DNA of 64,000 bases from Nymphaea colorata (Eukaryota; Streptophyta; Magnoliopsida; Nymphaeales; Nymphaeaceae). The stretch lies in NCBI RefSeq assembly GCF_008831285.2, contig NC_045151.1, positions 3,033,544 to 3,097,543 of the forward strand, given 5' to 3'. Shown piece after piece: positions 59,626 to 64,000 of this stretch. The notes under the pieces are model-generated. The model was not told the origin of the DNA. It did not search any database and saw nothing but the letters and a program-made list of their open reading frames with translations. The position numbers and the translations under genes are program-made. Each line of letters opens with the position of its first letter. Within the stretch, counting starts at the first letter, position 1.

Positions 59626-62275
59626 GGGTGGAATGTGTAATATTGCTTTTCATGGTACATGATGTGCAATATTGCATTTGGAAAATCTGATTGATTTTCA
59701 TCCCTAATTATGACAACAACAAAAAAGAAAAAGCCTCTCTTTGTAACCCCATATATCTACAGTTGCAAATTTCTTCATTCTGTGGGCTTCTTTTCTGCAA
59801 AGTGCAAACAAATGCATGTTATATGCTTGCTGGCAGACCAGTACCAGTGAGAGAAGACCATGGATTAAGGTGTACGTTACTCTTGCTGAAACTCTCAATA
59901 CAATAACAAAACATCACCAGCCGGAATCCACTAGATCTTGAAAGCATCTTTAATAATTTCTTGTTGAAATTTTTTCCAATGACCCATTATCTTTCTTACA
60001 GTTTTCCTCTTTTACAGATTCTGAAATGCATAATATTGTTTTCTTAATTTGTTTTATTTCGTTGATAATTTCACAACTAGGTTTGGTGTAAATGTATTTA
60101 AGGGCAATTCTAGTATGGTTGCGGCCCTTTATTGGAAACGATGCAGATGGATCTAATAGAAGAGAAAAGTGACCACTGAGGCAAGTATTGCATGTGTATG
60201 TTTTATGGTCCTTTGTAAGTGTGTTTATCCTTCCCTCCATTGGTCCAGGACTGTTTTTGGTGCCTTGGAGTTCGGTGTTCTTCCTTTTTACAGTGCAAAA
60301 ATTTAATGTCATGAAGGTTTGAAAGGAAAACTAGCCGTTTACCACCAACCTATCGGGAATTTTTTTTGCTTGAAGATATAGTCCTCTTATGCATTCAATA
60401 AAAAATAAGAGGCCTTAGGTGTACTATGCATGTTGCATAAGTTCTTAAATAAAGCCGCTGCAGTGTATTATCTTTTCAGTGGTTGTTGCGCAATAGTTAA
60501 AAACTATTTCTAGTCTTCTTTCCAGTTGTTGGATCATCATTATCATCTTCAACTCTTATATCGCCTATGGGAATTTGCCTTTATTCCATTGTCTTCCTTG
60601 CCTAGAAGTGCAAGGAATTGTGCGTAAACTCTGGTTTATTTACTTCTACCTGTTCATCAGCTTTCCCTTCTTTAGTACATGAGTTACATACGTGATATTC
60701 ATTACTATGAGAAGAATGGACAATAGTTGGGAGTGTTCAGTAGTGTAACAAATGTTTTTTGGTTTAGATGCATAGGATAGTGACATTATGTTACTGTTCC
60801 CAAACGGCCCCGTAGAAGAATGAGCTAAAATATGAACGCATAGAGGCTGCCCAAATTAGCATCATGTGTTTCTTGCTGAGAGTTTGGAAAGGCTTCCCAA
60901 CTTCAACAAAAGGAAGGGATATGTGCCAACAAATTTACACAAGAATCATAGTGGGGAGCTATTGAACAAGAAGAAACAAAAACTCAATGAACGTTGGTGG
61001 AAGCATGAACTTGGAAAAAAAAAAAAAAAAGCAAAGTCACATTGTAATGCTTTAGCTGTTGAAAGTTAAGTAGCTTCGCTTGCGACTGCCCTGAGGCAAA
61101 TGAGGTACATATTACCAGTATTTTATATAGTTTTTTTCATATTTCTAGCAATATTCCGATTGTTGAATTTCATCCTTTTTGGAATGTTGACTTAGGAGTG
61201 ACAAACTGTGTAGCAAAGAACCGTAATGCATTTATATGTCAAATATTAGAAGATACCAGCATGACCTTATCATTGCTTAATGTTTTATGCATACTGGATG
61301 TAAAAATAAAACGCGTTTTTGTTTCTACTTTTCAAGGGTGGAATGTGTAACATTGCTTTTCAGGGTACATGATGTGCAATATGGCATTTGGAAAATCTGA
61401 TTGATTTTTATCCCTAATTATGACGACAACAACAAAAAAGAAAAAGCCTCTCTTTTGAACCCCATATCTACAGTTACAAACTTCTTCATTCTGCGGGCTT
61501 CTTTTCTGCAAAGTGCAAAGAAATGCATGTTATATGCTTGTTGACAGACCAGTACCGGTGACAGATGACCATGGATTAAGGTGTACGTTACTCTTGCTGA
61601 AACTCTCGATACAATAACAAAACATCACCAGCCGGAATCCATTAGATCTTGAAAGCATCTTTAATAATTTCTTGTTGAAATTTTTGCCAGTGAACCATTA
61701 TCTTTCTTAGTCTTCCTCTTTTACAGATTCTGAGATGCATAATATTGTTTTTTTAATTTATTTTATTTTGTTGATAATTTCACAACTAGGTTTGGTGTAC
61801 ATTTATTTAAAGGCAATTATAGTATGGTTGCGGCCCTTTCTTGGAAAGGATGCTGATGGATCTAATAGAGAAGAGAAAAGTGACCACCGAGGCAAGTATT
61901 CCATGGGTATGTTCTTTCTACGATGCTTAAGATGGTCCTTTTTAAGTGCATTTATTGTTTACTTTTTTGTTTGAAGGCTGATGCTTCCTTCCCTACCCCT
62001 ATTGGTTCAGGACTGTTTTGGACCTTTGGTGCCTCGGGGTTTGGTGTTCTTCCAAAAATTTAATGTCATAAGAGTTTGAAAGGAAAACTAAATGAAGATA
62101 TAGTCCTCTTGTGCACTCAATAAAAAATAAGAGGTCTTAGGTGTACTATGTATGTTGCATAAGTTCTTAAATAAAGCCGCTGCACTGTATTATCTTTTCG
62201 GTTGTTGCCCAATAGTTAAAAATTAATTCTAGTCTTCTTTCCAGTTGTTGGATCATCATTATCATCTTCAACTCC
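59626..62275. repeat. Tandem duplication, units offset by ~1.7 kb
   Basis: 59626-60570 and 61335-62275 are near-identical over most of their length (GGTGGAATGTGTAA at the start, CTAGTCTTCTTTCCAGTTG near the end), with small indels. Between them (60570-61335) is unique sequence with a 67-codon Lys-rich frame at 60866-61069 of no known family. Neither unit has a supported gene. Confidence 0.8.
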
Positions 62276-63346
62276 AGTTGTTGGACTAAAAAACCGACTA
62301 CAAATGAAACTCTAAACGTCTTTGTATAGCATAAAGTATCTTCAGTATTAAGCCTGTCAAAGTGACTTTTATAAAGCCTGTCAAAGTATTAAGTATTTGA
62401 AAAATGTTAAAGAAATCATATACATATAATATGCACACACACACATGTATAAGGTAAATGTCAGACCACTTAGGTAAGAAACAAAAATCAAATATTCAAG
62501 CACATTTTGCAATCTAACTTTATCGATGGGATCTTAGAGTGACTTGATGCGAAACATGTATAGATATCATATTTCAATATAATAATGTTTTTATTAATGA
62601 CCAGAAAATGAACGACTCTAACATCAAAATTTTGATAATAAAAAGATTAACCTTTTAACAGGGCTTGAAGTCTAAGGACTGAGGCAACCAAATTCGTCAA
62701 TTGACTACCCAATCAATCCTACTAACTCAAGACCGATACTTTGTGCACCTCATGACAAGTTCAGACCTTTGTCTCGCTTAATATGCACTGGCTAGTTCAT
62801 GCTGGATACATCAATCAAACATAAAACCGTTACTGAAGTCAAACTGATTGACGAGCTCAAGGCTCACATGTTACCTCGTGCTGCTTTTTGATCCATTGAT
62901 TCATTCATTAAGCCTACGCCACGGCTCACCTATGTTCAACCCCTTGCCTAGGACGACTCTACCTTTGCCTGAGCTTCAACCCATTGATTAGCAAATCTAA
63001 AGTTAACCCAAAACGGCGAATCTCCCATGTAGTCCGCAAGCTTCAGTTTCTGACCAGCAGAGTATTCATTTCTAAAACCCAGTGACTGGAACATCTTTGG
63101 TGCATTGGAGCACAAAAACACACACATACAATTACATGTGTGTACATGCGTCCCATGCACTGGATATGAGAGAGAGAGACATAGAAGAGGGAGCAGAGAC
63201 AGAGAGAGAGAGCAAAGCAAAATACTACCAGACAAGCTATAATGCTTTCTTCTGTTGTCTCGATTCCAGCCTCTACAAATGGTGCGAGGGGAGTGACTAT
63301 ACAAGAGGGCAAGATAAAAATAGGTAAGCAGCGGAAAGTACATGCA
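62276..63346. other. Intergenic DNA 3' of the TLC gene
   Basis: Mostly non-coding. On the minus strand 62948-63090 encodes a 49-residue stretch, from MFQSLGFRNEYSAG to AQAKVESS and stop, that looks protein-like but matches no family I know. It could be an alternative last exon or a relic. Confidence 0.35.
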
Positions 63347-63646
63347 TTAATCGGTTTGCTGTCTCTTTGCCAGTATCTTCTTCAGGCCTTTTAGTATCTT
63401 CCCAAACCACATGAGGTTCATGACAGCCAGGGCAAAAGGAACTACAAATACCAGAAAGAAACCAAAGAAAAACATCTGCTTGACCTGTCAATGACAAATA
63501 GCTTGATCAACAACGGCAGAAAAGCAAAAAAGCAAAAAAAAAAGATAATGCTAGCGTTAATTCTCAATGGGCATAAGAGTTGTTACCTGATAATAGTGCA
63601 AATAAACATGGTGGTATATGTATCCAAACAAGAGAATTCGAGCTAT
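63347..63646 (-). CDS. TLC-domain membrane protein, last two exons (partial gene)
   Basis: Exons 63646-63587 (IARILLFGYIYHHVYLHYYQ) and 63484-63347 (VKQMFFFGFFLVFVVPFALA, then MNLMWFGKILKGLKKILAKR, ending QQTD and stop) are joined by a GT..AG intron with phases in register. This matches the C-terminal end of plant TLC (TRAM-LAG1-CLN8) proteins of the TMEM56 type: the last two membrane segments and a basic cytosolic tail. Family role: multi-pass ER or plasma-membrane proteins linked to lipid sensing or synthesis. The earlier exons lie beyond 64000; 63650-64000 shows no further exon. Confidence 0.75.
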
Positions 63647-64000
63647 CTGCATAATTATATTCATTTATGTTAAATCCAAATGGAGAGCTGCTGCCGTATG
63701 AGGGAATGGTTAAATGATTTTATGAAGAGTAAGCATTTGAATGGGATTGTCATTCCAAAATGTTTTGTTTAACATTGGGTAACATAAGCACCCTCTGATC
63801 TACTCTCTAAAGCCAAGAACCTTGCATGACTTTCTGGAAGGATGGATTGCTAGAAGGGAATGGCTAAACAAGCATGTTGTACTCAAACTAGCAACCACTT
63901 TAAGGAAAATAAACACCAAGCAACTCTGCCGCACATTTACCTAAAGCACCTCTAAAAGTGTACTGCAAATTTATGTGACTAAGTTGTAGAAAGCTGCAGC

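Noticed and set aside
1-64000. CRISPR arrays, operons, bacterial-type systems
   Set aside because: Introns, plant gene families and plant transposons throughout; the spaced repeats present are microsatellites or transposon-derived.

Overview
This window is nuclear DNA from a flowering plant. It has intron-rich genes with GT..AG splice sites, long AT-rich introns, many (TA)n/(CT)n/(TG)n microsatellites, MITEs, tRNA-derived SINEs and LTR-retrotransposon debris. The gene set is plant-specific: a DYW-class PPR protein, a PH-domain SWAP70 and AGO2-clade Argonautes with a DDD triad. The species cannot be told from the sequence alone.

Layout. 1-9.95 kb is repeat territory: a short hAT-like MITE with its target duplication, a GC-rich degenerate block, and a nested LTR-element complex. 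In that complex two ~2 kb direct LTRs surround a ~1 kb internal region with one 329-codon ORF, and truncated LTRs of the same family lie outside in the opposite orientation. 10.2-12.8 kb holds an intronless PPR-DYW gene followed by a decayed tandem copy of its own 3' end. 14.3-14.8 kb (minus) holds the two main coding exons of a TIM14/Pam18 J-protein. 19.8-32.2 kb (minus) is a complete ten-exon SWAP70-like gene (486 codons plus stop, all exon phases agree); its introns carry opposing Copia remnants and a MITE.

36-57.4 kb is the most interesting part: a segmental duplication carrying two AGO2-like genes, both on the minus strand. The proximal copy (36.7-42.1 kb) is intact over three exons, about 1131 residues, with an RGG-rich N-terminus containing three essentially identical 99-bp repeats and an Asp-Asp-Asp catalytic triad. 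The distal copy (51.5-55.3 kb) keeps the same gene structure but has a net +8 nt change between PAZ and MID that breaks the frame, so it looks like a recent pseudogene or a split locus. The flanking intergenic DNA is duplicated with the genes, a 2.2 kb part is duplicated again in tandem, and a SINE with a 15-bp target duplication sits in only one copy, which orders the events.

57.4-63 kb is intergenic repeat (SINE, hAT MITEs, a 1.7 kb-offset tandem duplication). 63.35 kb to the window end holds the last two exons of a minus-strand TLC-domain membrane protein gene that continues beyond the window.

The genes are ordinary independent plant loci rather than a cluster: organelle RNA editing (PPR-DYW), mitochondrial protein import (TIM14), Rho-GTPase/defence signalling (SWAP70), RNA silencing (AGO2) and membrane lipid sensing (TLC). 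AGO2 and SWAP70 families both have known roles in plant immunity; any functional link between them here is inference only.
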